Positions 35,831 through 47,369 of a stretch of 64,000 bases of DNA are shown here, piece by piece. Source of the DNA: Protopterus annectens (taxonomy: Eukaryota > Chordata > Ceratodontiformes > Protopteridae); assembly GCF_019279795.1 (NCBI RefSeq), contig NC_056745.1, positions 503,623,694-503,687,693 on the forward strand, in the 5' to 3' direction. A program made the position numbers and the translations under genes. Numbering within the stretch: position 1 is the first letter of the stretch; every line of letters starts with the position of its first letter. Below the pieces are notes generated by a model. That model saw nothing but the letters and a program-made list of their open reading frames with translations. It was not told where the DNA came from and did not search any database.

Positions 35831-38800
35831 TTTGATTGCATGCAGACGCAGCCAAAGATGTTAATTAGCTTTAATGTCTTGGAGAAAACTCACATGCTTT
35901 GTGAGACTGCAGGCTTGCGTTTTTTCAGGAGAAATATGTGTTTTAATTAGGCACCAGTTGCTGATTGACATACCATGACATAACATGCCACATACGATAT
36001 GAATCCCCACCAATAAGTCCACCGGTTCAGCCACGTGAACTAAATAAGTACATTTCCGGGAAAAAAAAAGTTTTGCACCTAGGATGTATAGAAATATACT
36101 TGCCCTAGTTACAGAGACCTCCAACAGCAGCTGATGGCTACAGAATCCCTCCAAAGACAGGTGTGTGTGTGGGTAACTGGGTATTTAAGAACCATAAAGA
36201 ATGGTCTCCCCATAGAACTGCTTATATCATACGAATGTCTCCTTTATATCTATCATCAGGCACCATTCTAACTATATGTAAGAATCCCAACAACCATGAC
36301 ATGTGGTCTTAAGAATATGGAGTCCTGAGTTATTGAGCTACCAAAGGATACCTGGCTCATTATGCCATGTTATAATACTGGTCCTTCTACAAGCTCTTGA
36401 GTTCCAAGTGATCAAAAACCATTGATTCAAAGCCAGGGACACACGTATCTTTGTAGCTCAAATAGGTTGCTGCTCATGTTCAATCTCAAATACAAGTTTG
36501 GGCAAGCAGCTGCTACACCTAACCTAAACACATTATTTGAGCTTGAGCGAAGCAGGTGCAACAGCCATGGGGAGGGAGCTACTGGGGGATATTAGGATTA
36601 GGAAGCAGGAAGGGAGTTTTATGGTTAGAGGAGCAACTGGGGAATTTAGATTTAGGGAAGGGGGTTAGAGTTTAAGGTTTAGTGAGTCGTTGTTGACTTT
36701 ACAGTTAGGGAGGGGGAGTGGAATGTTAATGCAAGGGAGCAAGGACTTGGGTTGGGTTGGGAACTGGGTGGGAGTTTTAGGGTCAGAGTTAGGATTCAGG
36801 TAGGGGCATTCAGTTTTATAGATCAGATTTTTGCGGGCTACATAGAAAGGAGATCAGTCTAGTAGGAGTTCAAGCACTCGCATTTTCAAGTAAGTGTCAG
36901 CAAGCGTGTCATGATCTACTAACATGCAACCACCTTTAGTAGACCATATAATACTTGCTTAAGGTATGAACTGATGACCAACTTCCTGATTGTGACAGAA
37001 GTGCCATGATGGTTATATTTTTAAAGCAAGCACCAGAAGCAGTTCAACCCTGCCAGACTGGCTTTTGACAGCATTGTTTTCGCTATCCAAAGGCAAAAGA
37101 TTATCCAGTTGGTAACACACTTGGAAAGTGCCAACTTTTCCATTTCCAGAGTAAAGAAGATGAGCAGCTGTTTTATAATCTGAAACTTGCACACCTGCTC
37201 CTGGGTGTACCTAAGCTATACACACCTAGAATCTGAAAGGCCTTTCCACCTTTAGTTTCTTATCCTGTAAGAAAATTTAAATGAAGGTATGAGTTTAAGA
37301 TAATTCTGACACTAGTTTTGGGAGGAATGTAGTTCGGTCCTAAATGACATCCAATCCTTGTGAAATCACATATATGGTTACTTAAAGGGCCTGGGCTTGA
37401 GATTCTGCAAGTAGGGGTGACGGGTACAAGGAAAAGTGTTTATCCAGAGATGAATTTCAAAGCTGTAACAGATTAAAATGGGGGAGGGAAGACCGTGTCA
37501 TTCATGAAGATCAAATCCCAAGGAGTTCCACCAAGTGAAATGAGGGTGAAGATGTAAAATACCTTCAAGAAAATGTTGCTATGATGCTTGGTCACTATCC
37601 AGACCCCCCTCCCCCATGAGGTCACTATAGACAAAGACAGCTGACACATCCACTTTGAGCACTGAATGACTGACAACTAAATCAGGGAAATGACTTTCTG
37701 TTTAGTTCTACTTCAATTCACTGAATATCAGTTCAACAAATTAGTTTAATGAGTAATGCAATCATTTTTTAGTATTCATGTAAATGTTAAGTGCACCTTT
37801 ACTTCTACATGAATTACACAAACCTGACTGCTTTTCTACAGGCTCCAAACACCATGTATCCTCCTATATTACTGTGCTTAATTAAAATAATTCTGAGATT
37901 GTACACCCTTGTAGAAGATGGAATGTTTGACTATGCCCTATTCCCCAAGGTTATGTAATCTTAATGGAGAATGAAACAGGGACTGTCCACAAAAATACTG
38001 TGATATATTTGCAAATTTGTGATTTATATTTGGGAAAGGCTTGCCTTCCTTGTTAAATAATGCATGACTATTAAAGTATAGCACTTTCAGTGTAATACAT
38101 GCTACTTGAGAAAGTCAGTTCAATGAGCTGGAATTTGATGAATTAACTTTCACTGAGTTTAAGTACAGCCACAGAAGTCAGGAGCGCCTGCATGCTGACT
38201 GAATGGGGTAGAAGAAAATACCTTTCTGACTAAGTGAATAATCTTTTTCACTTGGCAGAGTATGTCTATGGGTGAAAGGTACTCTAGTAGTCTCAATCAC
38301 ATTAATAATCCCAGTCAGGCTGTTTGGCAAGGTGGGGGGGGGGGGCTACAAGTAAAGCAAATTGTCCCCATAATGGTGAAGGACTTCTGTAGCTTGAATC
38401 CTGAAGGTTTCCTGAAATGGCAGAGACTTAAAGCCTGAAACCACATCCTTCTCAACTAGCATGTGGTAAGTGGTAATAAGGAGCAGATTTCTCAAAATTT
38501 TGTAAGAATGAGGGGGACCTCAGGGAGTGGTGGGAAAGAGCAAAGAAATCTCCCATGACCTGAGACAGATAAGAAGACTGAAAGCAGTACTCCCTAGAAT
38601 GACAAAATTACCATTCTCCATGATGCCCCACTACAGAAATAAAATTACTAGACAGGACGCCTGAGTCTTCAACTCCAGGTGAGCACCAAAGAAGTGACTC
38701 AGATTATCCATCAAGTTAAATTCCCTTGAGTTCTGAAATTATGAAAACGGATGATCTTTTTCATAGCCCAGTGCCACACTCACACTGTCTCTCAGTACAG

Positions 38801-39659
38801 GGATTAAAATGTTCTTTGCTTTTCCATGTATCAATGGGCATTGCTGAACAAAATAAGTAGCGGTCCTGAAGCAGCCTTCCTTCCGAAGTCTGTAAACAGG
38901 AACATAAATGGCCTCCCCATTCCATTAGTGAATCATCTGTTAATCTGCAATGAGTTTCTCTACATGAAGAGGAGATGCATTTTGGGTATGGTGAGGACAA
39001 CCCACCACTCTAGGGTTCAGTGACAAGAGGTTGGACACTGCTGTTGACAAGATGGCTGCACACTGATCAGCAGCTTAATTTCAGCTCTTCCAGCATGAAA
39101 AACGAAACTGAAAAACAAGGACTAGTAATTATGCCATTTTTAGTCAAATTCAGTTACTGGCTAGTAAGTCCACTGCCTGGATACCAGCAAAGAAGAAACT
39201 TAGCTTGAAAGAACATCAACCAAAAAAAGAAGAAAAAACACTGACTGGGAAAAATCCTGCAGCTGTTCAGCAAAAAGCAGTTTAAGCTCCAGCTGTGGTA
39301 CAAAAGATGGCTTCCAGTAATTTAGAGGAAAAATAAATAAATCAAATGTGCTCAGAGATAATAAAAATAAATGAAGCACTGATAGAGTATATCAATTCAG
39401 GCAGGAAAAATGGAACATGCTTTAAACAGCAGCTATTCAGAAGAACTAATAAAACAGTAAAAATCAGAGGACAAAAAGAAGGAAATGCTGGCTGAGTATG
39501 AGATTGCTCAAGAAGAGCTGGTTCAAAAAATGGTATTGTTAGAGGACAGGGCACACAGAGATTTTCTGCTGTACCAGTGAAACTAGAAAGAACAGTGTAT
39601 GCTCCAAATGTGGCTATGAGAATGCAAACAAGACCTGCATTAGTAAAAAAACAATCACT
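35831..39659. other. No gene or recognised element seen
   Basis: About 3.8 kb without a supportable coding frame. A G/T-rich patch at 36560-36800 (ggattaggattagg, gttgggttggg) resembles the tract at 2222 in composition. A run of 12 G lies at 38335-38346. Confidence 0.45.
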
Positions 39660-39822
39660 AATATGTAATGGGTGTGTATATAAGCTATGAAGTTTTAACT
39701 TATTGTATTTCTGAAGAAGGTCTGTAATAAAACAAATAAAAACACTAACATTTTATTTGTGAATTATTTGAAATACTTGTTTTATGGCCTTACGACTCAG
39801 TCCCTTGGTGTGACTTTTTATT
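39660..39822 (+). repeat. PLE P1 upstream pLTR
   Basis: Matches 44428-44588 in order along its length, with scattered substitutions. It includes a decayed hammerhead position at 39705-39755. Confidence 0.8.
39705..39755 (+). ncRNA. Hammerhead ribozyme-like motif, decayed (P1 left pLTR)
   Basis: CTGAAGA at 39711-39717 satisfies the CUGANGA core. The GAAA side is not recognisable (aaataaaaacactaac), and helices I and III are degraded relative to the right pLTR. Confidence 0.35.
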
Positions 39823-41136
39823 TTTAAGTTATTAGCGTTTAAGCTGTCAAGAAAAGGTTTACAGTTGGTGTCTGTTAATTTTCTTTAGTCATGTTGCAAG
39901 AGTACTGTGGACTCAATTTGTAGGAGCCTTCCAAAATTGTAATGATCCTAACTCTCCACAGACAGCTCCAGTTTTAGCATTGCCAGTGCAAAGTGGGGAA
40001 CTTGTTTGCATTGACCAGTGTTGTTCAAGAGATCGGCTTAATGGTACAAACAGTGTTAGAAGAGGAAACGATATGCCATATAATGGAGCCATGCATGATT
40101 CTTAAGAGCAAGTGAATATGAACTGTGGCTTGGCCCAACAAGATGAAAGTGGTCAGGGAGTTCATCTGGTAGCTTTCAACCAAGGAAATACAGCAGTGAG
40201 CTGATCTAGAGCAGATTTAGAACATGGGTAGGTGAGCAATGAACCATTGTGGTATGAGAGCAGTGATAAAGGAGATTGTTCAGCTTCTTCGGTTTATGGG
40301 GCAAATCTGTTAGTGACTGGTAACCATTGTGATGCTTTTTCTGATTCTAGCAAAAACCTTCTTTTAAACATAACAACGTTTTCTGAAATGGCTTTTCACA
40401 GGTGAGACTTTGTTTAAGTGACAAAATCGATGCCTCTGAAAAATTATTGTTGTGATATAAAAGTCTGCAGTTGGACAATGTATTTTTTGAAGAGTCTATA
40501 TCCATGGGGCAAGTTGCTAAGAATATAAGGATTTGGAAATACCCAATGGAATTATAGGCACAGTTTTACATGTTGAATTATTGAAATTGTTTGACAGAAT
40601 TGGAACTGAATATATGAAATTAATTATTAAGGACAGCAATAGAAAAATGGAAACATTAAATTAATATTATTAAAAAACAGATTGTTGAGGACTTAATATC
40701 TGATATGTATTCAACCAGTTATGATGTTTATTTGTGTCTTTCGGCTTTTCCCGGTTATAATGTGTTTAAAAAGATTGATGCCGAATGTGAAAATAACTTA
40801 AAAAGGAAAGACAGGAAGTTACTGTGTGATAAAATGGCTTATCAAAGTAAAGGGGCTTATCCTGCCCCTAAAGGTTAGGGGAAGTTAAAGGAACAATGGG
40901 TTTATAATAATGAGGATGATAGGAAAGTTGAAGCTTGCCATATTAAAACCTCAGGGAGTTATAATTAGAATGGCCCCCGACCTGATACTGATATGAGGGT
41001 GTGGGATAATGATAAAGACAACAATAATGATTTTTATGGGTTTTCCTGCCATGGTTATGCCACAGGAATATCCCCCTTTACCAAGAAGATCCATTCAATT
41101 ACAGAATATGGTACGTATGGGGTTGGCATGACTGAT

Positions 41137-41483
41137 CTTCTTCTTCTTCTTTCGGCTTTTCCCGGTTAGGGGTTGCCACAGCGGATCACCTTGTCCGCAC
41201 ATTGAATGGCAGTGGAGTTTTACAGTGTCGAGTTGCCAGCCCGGCGCCCAACCTTCCACAGAAGGCACACTCACACGCACACCTAGGGCCAATTCAGAGT
41301 GTCCAATCCACCTGCAGCATGTCTTTGGGATGTGGGAGGAAACCGGAGCACCCGGAGGAAACCCACGCGACCACAGGGAGGACATGCAGACTCCGCACAG
41401 AAGGCACCCCAGCCGAGGATCGAACCAGAGAACCTCTTGCTGTGAGGCGGCAATGCTAACCACTGCACCACCGTGGCCGCCCC
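41137..41483 (-). mobile_element. V-SINE-like SINE inserted in the PLE, intact ends
   Basis: On the minus strand: head 'ggccacggtggtgcagtgg' with A box, B box 'ggttcgatcctc', V-SINE core ('gcatgtcctccctg', 'gtgggtttcctccgggtgc', 'ggtttcctcccacatcc', 'aaagacatgctg'), lineage-specific body ('gttgggcgccgggctggc'), tail 'gctgtggcaacccctaacc' and terminal (gaa)n. It is flanked by a perfect 16-bp duplication ggttggcatgactgat (41121-41136 and 41484-41499), so both insertion ends are exact. Confidence 0.93.
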
Positions 41484-43447
41484 GGTTGGCATGACTGATA
41501 AGGACAGGTATGTAGAGGCTCATCAGCAGGATTATCACCATCCCAGTCAAAAAGGGAAATGGAAGAGGAAGTGGAAAATGAAAGGCAAATGAGGCTTAGA
41601 CAGGATGGTTTAGGGTTGAAAGAGGTGAATAACATTACTCAAGAACAGAGCAGTGTCAAGATTTTTAATTATAATAATGTGGTGATCAGACAAGAGCATT
41701 TTGATATTTTTAGGAAAGGGCTTACGTTTGTTGCTTGTTCATTATTTGATATGGTTGATAGTTTATTAGAGCTTAAAATGTTTGTTAGGAAATTAATTTT
41801 GAAGCTGCTTTATGATGGTGTTGCTATGGAACAGATGAGTATTAAGCATAAAAGTATGGGTAATCCACCTTTGGATCCCCCAGCAATGTTTTTTGAGAGA
41901 ACATGTGAAAAAGAGATAAGGGAATTGGATAAAAAGAATGATGTTAAAGATATTAGAATTTGATTTATAAGCAGAAGGAAATTTTAGATAATAAAAACAG
42001 TGATCTTAGGATTATGAAACCATACAATGAGGGAGGGATTGTTCTGCTGAACTGTTTTGATTACTCCATAAGGATGAATTTATATTTAAATATTTAAACA
42101 ACAAAGTATATTTTGAATCTAGCTCCTTTAATGCGGTTATTTAGTCATATAATAAAGTAAACCAAAGGTATGAATTTCGTCTTAATGGGGTGATTGATGA
42201 AGCTGAAAGAATTTTCTTATGGTTAAAAAACACGCATACCTTCTATATTTGGCATCTTCAAGGTGCACAAAGATGTTGTTAATCCACCACTAAGGCCCAC
42301 CGTAGCATCTGGTGGGTTGAAAAATGAACCATTAGTGAAATATGTGGATAAGTCACTTAAAACTTTTTAATGACAAAAACATGTGTTAATAGAGTCATGT
42401 CACTGTTTAAGTGAACTTGGAAGTTATGATTTGATGACAGTGTTATATTTGTGACTATTGATGTAAAAGACTTATTCTTAATTATACCTCATGATTTAGG
42501 TTTGGAATAGTTATGTGAGGTGTTATATGCTGGGACATCTTTTGAACAAACTAAGGTTCAGCTTTTCGTGAATTTGATGGAGATTGTTCTATGGAACAAC
42601 TTTATATACTTTGAGGGAGAGTACAACAAACAGATTGGGGGTGGCTATGAGTGCAAATGCTGCCGCCATTTTTGCAAACATAGTTTTGTAGTACTGGGAA
42701 ATTAATTGTGTTTTTAAATCTAAATTATGGGATAATATACTGGCTTATTACAGATTTTTGGATGATGTGTTGATGATCTGAAAAGAGTTGACTGTCCCAT
42801 TGCAGGAATTTTTAAAATTATTTAAACAATACTGTGGAGTTTTTGAAATTTACAATGAACTTTGATAATCACAATTAATTTTTTGGATTTTACTTTATCA
42901 AAGGACATAGTTAATAGAACATTTTTGTCCAATATTTATAGGAAGGAGATGTGGTGTAATAGCTATTTGCACTTTGAAAGTGCTCACCCCTTTTGGCAAA
43001 AGCATAACCTCAATAAAGGGCAGTTTGTGCATATTTCTAGAATGGTTTCTAATGACCATGAATTATTAGTGGAGGTTAAGAAGTTGAGGCAATGTTCTTG
43101 GAAAAAGCATAGCATGAATTTTTGGTGGATGAAGTTATTTGTCAAGTTCTTAATGAAAGACAGGGCTGGTTTAAGCTGATTTTAAATGGAGGATTTTGTT
43201 GGGGGAAATGGTAAAGATAATCAATGTAATGCTGATTTTAATTTAGCTATGTTTTTAACTTAAAATGGATTGAATCTGCAGTTACACAACATTACTAGTA
43301 AGAAACAGGATGAGGTGCTTGGTTGTACTGATTTATTGAATAAGTTACATGATCAACCAAGATTTGTATACAAGAAAGGGAGGCATTTGAAAAATATTCT
43401 TAAGATGAATAGTGTTTCTTGTAAGGGAGAGGTAAGAATGTTGAAAT

Positions 43448-43873
43448 ATGGAGCATGTTCACAGTTCTGGTATATTTCTGAAGGTACGAATATTACAGTA
43501 CCCTCCTTCAAGGGTGTTAAAAGGAAATGGTAGGTTTAATTGCAATACAGAAGGGGTTGTTTACTTGGCCCAATGCTTAACATGTCATGCATTTTATGTT
43601 GGAAAGACAGAGAGGACCTTGAGGCAAAGGATTTTGGAGCACCTTTATGCAATAAAGAAAAAATATGGTAAAAATGCACTGTATAGGTACAGTGGTGACT
43701 GCAAAGATTTAAAAAATATATTTTTTATTTTAGAAAGGGTGCCACAAAATGGCATGGGAAGGGACTGGGACATGCTCCTAAAGAAAAGGAACTTCATTTG
43801 GAAGCTTAAACTAAATGCCACTTACCCCCTGGTATTAATGATAAGATTTCAATTAATAGTATTTTATGATTGA
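43448..43873 (+). pseudogene. PLE P1 GIY-YIG endonuclease domain
   Basis: Contains GVVYLAQC (residues 36-43) and FYVGKTERTLRQRILEH (49-65): the GIY...YIG pair with the following Arg and His typical of this nuclease fold, plus the Cys pair (AQCLTC) characteristic of PLE domains. The frame enters by a shift near 43530, so the N-terminal 25 or so residues are not genuine. Its role in PLEs is target-site nicking. Confidence 0.85.
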
Positions 43874-43954
43874 GAGCAGGAAGGCTATGACTTTCTGACT
43901 AATAATTGTTTTGCCCTTGATAAGCCTTATAAATGTATTTAATTACAATTAATT

Positions 43955-44085
43955 ATTATTATTATTATTTTATATTTGTTGACCGGGTTTGCCCGACTGG
44001 GCTACAAATGCCCATTTTCAGTGGAGGTCCGAGGAGAAAAGCTCCAACAGAAAATAGAAAATTTACATATTGAATACATATAGCA
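43955..44085 (-). mobile_element. LINE B 3' end stub inside the PLE 3' UTR
   Basis: 'ttgttgaccgggtttgcccg', 'ccattttcagtggaggtcc' and 'gaggagaaaagctccaac' are the inverted LINE B 3' signature, preceded by (att)n. From 44088 a 45-bp unit (acattcatcagtaccacac...) is repeated nearly twice. Confidence 0.78.
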
Positions 44086-44427
44086 ATACATTCATCAGTA
44101 CCACAGATTACTGCATTACAGTGCCACACATTACATTCATCAGTACCACACATTATTGCATTACAGTGTCATACATTAAACTGTGGCAAGTAAAATACAT
44201 AGAAATACATTCATCAGAGGGATACATTCATAATTACATATTATATACATAATAGTGCAATAGTTACATAGCTGAAATATTTTACTAGTTATGTTTGTAT
44301 AGTGATGTATGTTTGTACAATGATTTTATTGAATATGTTATAAAATGATTCTAATGAATATTGAATGGAATTTGTGTCTTCAAATCTTTGTTTTTTAGGT
44401 AAATGTTTGTGATTGAACAATTGATTA

Positions 44428-44588
44428 TGTAATATGTACTGGGCGTGTATATAAGCTATGAAGTTTGAGTTTGTTGTGTTTCTGATGAAGTTCTGTAATA
44501 AAACAAATTAAAGTGCTAAAACTTTATTTGTGAATCATTTAAAATATTTGTTTTATGGCTTATGACTCACAGCCCCTTGGTGTGACCT
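44428..44588 (+). repeat. PLE P1 downstream pLTR
   Basis: Direct repeat of 39660-39822; holds the better-preserved hammerhead remnant at 44478-44522. Confidence 0.8.
44478..44522 (+). ncRNA. Hammerhead ribozyme-like motif (P1 right pLTR)
   Basis: Helix I gttt/aaac (44478-44481 with 44519-44522), CTGATGA (44482-44488), helix III AGTGCT (44512-44517), H17 = A (44518). G12 of the GAAA is T, and helix II is poorly paired, so activity is unlikely. Confidence 0.5.
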
Positions 44589-44590
44589 AG

Positions 44591-45806
44591 CAGCATTTTT
44601 TTTGTTTTTAAAACTACAATCATACCAGCAAAAACAGTTGATCCTGACAAAACTGTGGCAGAAGGGCAAAGTATTAAAATTGGAGACAGTAGAGTATTTG
44701 TGAAAACTGATTATTCACTGTACTCCAGGTAGAAGAGAAGCAAATTTATCCCAGCAATCAGGGAATGTCAAGAGACAGGTGTGAGATTCAAGTTGCTTTA
44801 TCCATCTACCTTCAGAATATTTTTCATGAAGGATCAAAGTAATTTTTGATGCAGAAATACATTTTGAAATACAAAGGTTTGTCCCAGAAAAAGTGAACCA
44901 TCAAGCATATGAGACACTGCTTTTCATTCTTCTGATAATAAAGGTCATAGAAAGACTTTACTAGTGAATCCACTTTCCAATGTTCCAAAGGAAAATGCTT
45001 GAAATACAGAAAAAAGCACAGGAGTTGACTAGAATATAAATTCCATGTTATATGGTAAAGCATTTTCAGTGATTGTTGTAAGTGATAAAGATACTAAAGT
45101 AAACAAGAACTTTTTTCTTTTCTTTTTAGTCTTTAAGAAATATAGGTATTACAATGTAATAAGTAAAAAAAGGCCAGAAATGGAGAAAAGCATGTTTAAG
45201 TTAATATGCTGCAGTCTTGGATTGTTGAGGTAAGGGCTGGGGCATAAAAGTGTACTGATTATAATATATGTAATGTTGGCATGTTTTCTCTTACCTTTGC
45301 ATAGGTTAATGTCTGGATTAATGCTCTTGGCTTAATTTAATAACAAGTATAAGGGCTTTTTAAAAAAATGAGAACACTGTGAATGTAATGAAGTTTTCCT
45401 TTATCAAATAAATTATTACATTTACAGGCAATAAATCTTGAGAGTGCTGGACATTGCCGAGAGAAATGGTAAAATTAAAAGGTAAGCAGCTTAGTAAAAA
45501 AGTTTGAAATTACTGAAAGTGAATAATAGCAGATTTCTTAGTATATAAATACTTCAATGCATTTACTATAACAGTGTATAATTTATTTTTGTTTCAACAC
45601 AGCCAGTGCACCTTTTCTTAAGGCTAAAAGCTAATGTTTTCTGAAAGAATCAACACTATTTTTCGCATTGGGGGGATAAAGGCAAACCAAGGACAGACAG
45701 TAATTCGTGTTAGTAGGAACATAGGCTGTAACATGCACTTTAGCATGGATAATCTTGATTTTAGGTTAGGTGATGCCTGTAGGCGTAGCTGCTCATTTGC
45801 AACAAT
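44591..45806. other. No gene or recognised element seen
   Basis: AT-rich sequence without supportable features. Confidence 0.45.
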
Positions 45807-46026
45807 TTTACTGGAAAGGCTCACCCAGATTCTGCTACAGTTTGCTGTGAGGGAAAGGTTAGTTTGCATTTTATTTGTTTTGTTTTGTATTACTTTATTG
45901 CCTTTTTCTATTTTGTATACTGTGATTTGTTTTCTTTACACTGTGTTTTACTTGTATTCTGCTTTTAATTACATACTAAAACTTGAAAAGAGACCACAGC
46001 TCTGTCTCTTGTGAGTCAGACAGAAA
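45807..46026 (+). repeat. 220-bp direct repeat, unit 1
   Basis: Begins 'tttactggaaaggctcaccc', ends 'gtgagtcagacagaaa'. It is matched by 46158-46378 with only scattered differences. See unit 2. Confidence 0.85.
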
Positions 46027-46157
46027 TTAGAAGAGGTCAATTAAGGAGTCACACATAAGTTACAACAGGTCAGCTAAGGTTAATCATCTGTGAACTGAGG
46101 GGGTGGAGCTAGGAAATAAACCTTCTATTTAAGGGGTAAAATAAAACATTTCAGAGC

Positions 46158-46378
46158 TTTACTGGAAAGGCTCACCCAGATTCTGCTAAAGTTTGCTGTG
46201 CGGGGAAGGTTAGCTTGCTTTTTATTTGTTGTGTTTTTTATTACTTTATTGCCTTTTTCTATTTTGTATACTGTAATTTGTTTTCTTTACACTGTGTTTT
46301 ACTTGTATTCTGCTTTTAACTGCTTATTAAAACTTGAAAACAGACCACAGCTCTATCTCTTGTGAGTCAGGCAGAAAA
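46158..46378 (+). repeat. 220-bp direct repeat, unit 2
   Basis: Same ends as unit 1, offset 351 bp. The 131 bp between the units is not repeated. The ends are not TG...CA, and no primer-binding site or polypurine tract is visible, so LTR status is not supported. The pair lies about 1 kb upstream of LINE A ORF1 and may be 5' UTR monomers of that LINE. Confidence 0.85.
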
Positions 46379-47369
46379 TTTTCCCACCCTCCCACCAGTT
46401 ACTGTTGTGTTCTTAAACACCACTGTCTTTCTAGTTGCCTGCCCCTTATGTTAATTTGACCATATATATCATTTCCTCTCTGCTTTTACTGGCTGGTGTA
46501 AGCACAAAATTATCATTTTGTGAAATCACTCCCCTTCAACTATCTAAGTTTATTGGCCATCCTACTGTATTCCATAGTAGCAGAATACCAAAGTGACCAC
46601 CCCCTTTCAATCTATCTTGCTGTTATAAAAACAGTGACTCTCCCATAGTGACTCTCCACTAAAACTTGACTTTTAGACAGGTAAAACTTAAGTTACCTAC
46701 TTTCACATCTAACTCCTCTAATGCACACTGCAGTGTTTAGTATAAACCATTTTTTTCATCTTACCTTTAAGCATCTATTGCAAGACCACCAGTTATTGTA
46801 GAGCCCACATTCTGCCTCTCAGTAGTCATCTTGGGATTAGTGCTTCTGTTTTCTCCTGGTGAGAGAAGGAGTGCAATTACATTATTTCCTGGAGTCTGCT
46901 GATCATCAGAAAGCTTAATAACTGCTTTATAGATGGCAGCTTAGAATCTGTGCTTATATTCTGATCCTGGTGAGAGTAGGAGCAGAGTGCATTGATTCCT
47001 GACTCTTTCTGGTTGGAGAGTGAGTGTCTGTGCTTAACATACCTGATTGGTCTGGTTGCTATTTGAGGCATCTACCAGAAAAAGGTTACATGTCTGCAGA
47101 CCCTTGCATCATCTGGGACAAGACTGTGGATCACCAAACAGGCCATGGTCTGCTTCTCTTCTGGGAATTGCTGCTAAAACTAGTTGTTTTAGCTAGAACT
47201 AGCCAATGTTTTAGTTTCAGCACTCAAAACTGTTTCCTTGTGCTCAGCACTTGCTCAGAGCTCATTGTAAGCACTAAATAAACTACAAATTACTACAGCA
47301 CTCGACTTTCCTCACTTGTCAAGAGGAAAACAGTTCTTCATACTTAGATTAATAAGCACCTATCCAGGC
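46379..47369 (+). other. Putative LINE A 5' UTR
   Basis: Leads directly into the ORF1 start of copy 4. The block 'ttttcccaccctcccacc...actgttgtgttcttaaa...agttgcctgcccctta' (46378-46450) is echoed at 54000-54070, downstream of another SINE, which suggests a shared 5' UTR of one LINE family. Internal 'cctggtgagag(a/t)aggag' words repeat at 46855 and 46968. No coding. Confidence 0.4.

Larger units (their letters stand above)
40400..43873 (+). pseudogene. PLE P1 polyprotein: RT plus GIY-YIG endonuclease, broken
   Basis: Traceable blocks in order: RIWKYPMGI-like N-terminal motif (40535); NYNNVVIRQEHFDIFRKGLT (41660-41720); KPYNEGG..V (42025); IFKVHKDVVNPPLRPTVASG (42250-42310, the PKIHK..RPI region); VTIDVKDLF (42455, catalytic Asp block); IYFEGEYNKQIGG (42608); YYRFLDDVLMI (42745, YxDD-equivalent); SNIYRKEMW..SYLHFESAHPFW (42925-43000); and finally the GIY-YIG part. 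Penelope-type RTs are related to telomerase RT and prime at nicked ends. Several frameshifts and stops, plus an inserted SINE, inactivate it. Confidence 0.82.
39660..44590 (+). mobile_element. Penelope-like element P1, complete with flanking direct repeats
   Basis: Direct repeats of about 160 bp (39660-39822 and 44428-44588, both with 'gtgtatataagctatgaag' and 'ttgtgaat' blocks) flank a decayed PLE coding region in the normal order: N-terminal region, RT, linker, GIY-YIG endonuclease. This is the PLE arrangement of pseudo-LTRs (pLTRs) around one ORF. Length is about 4.9 kb, including a 347-bp SINE (41137-41483) and a LINE B 3' stub (43955-44085) inserted later. Many stops; inactive. Confidence 0.85.

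Noticed and set aside
41178-41494. Open frames within the V-SINE (also 1693-2158 and 53443-53804)
   Set aside because: SINEs are non-coding pol III transcripts; the frames follow the SINE sequence on both strands.
41559-41963. 134-codon frame as an independent host gene
   Set aside because: It aligns in place and content with the PLE region before the RT (RQEHFDIFRKGLT) and lies between the PLE pLTRs.
45634-46014. 126-codon open frame as a host gene
   Set aside because: Its second half lies inside the 220-bp repeat; no homologous motif, no splice or start support.
45807-46378. Direct repeats as LTRs of an LTR retrotransposon
   Set aside because: Only 131 bp lies between them; no TG...CA ends, primer-binding site, polypurine tract or gag/pol.
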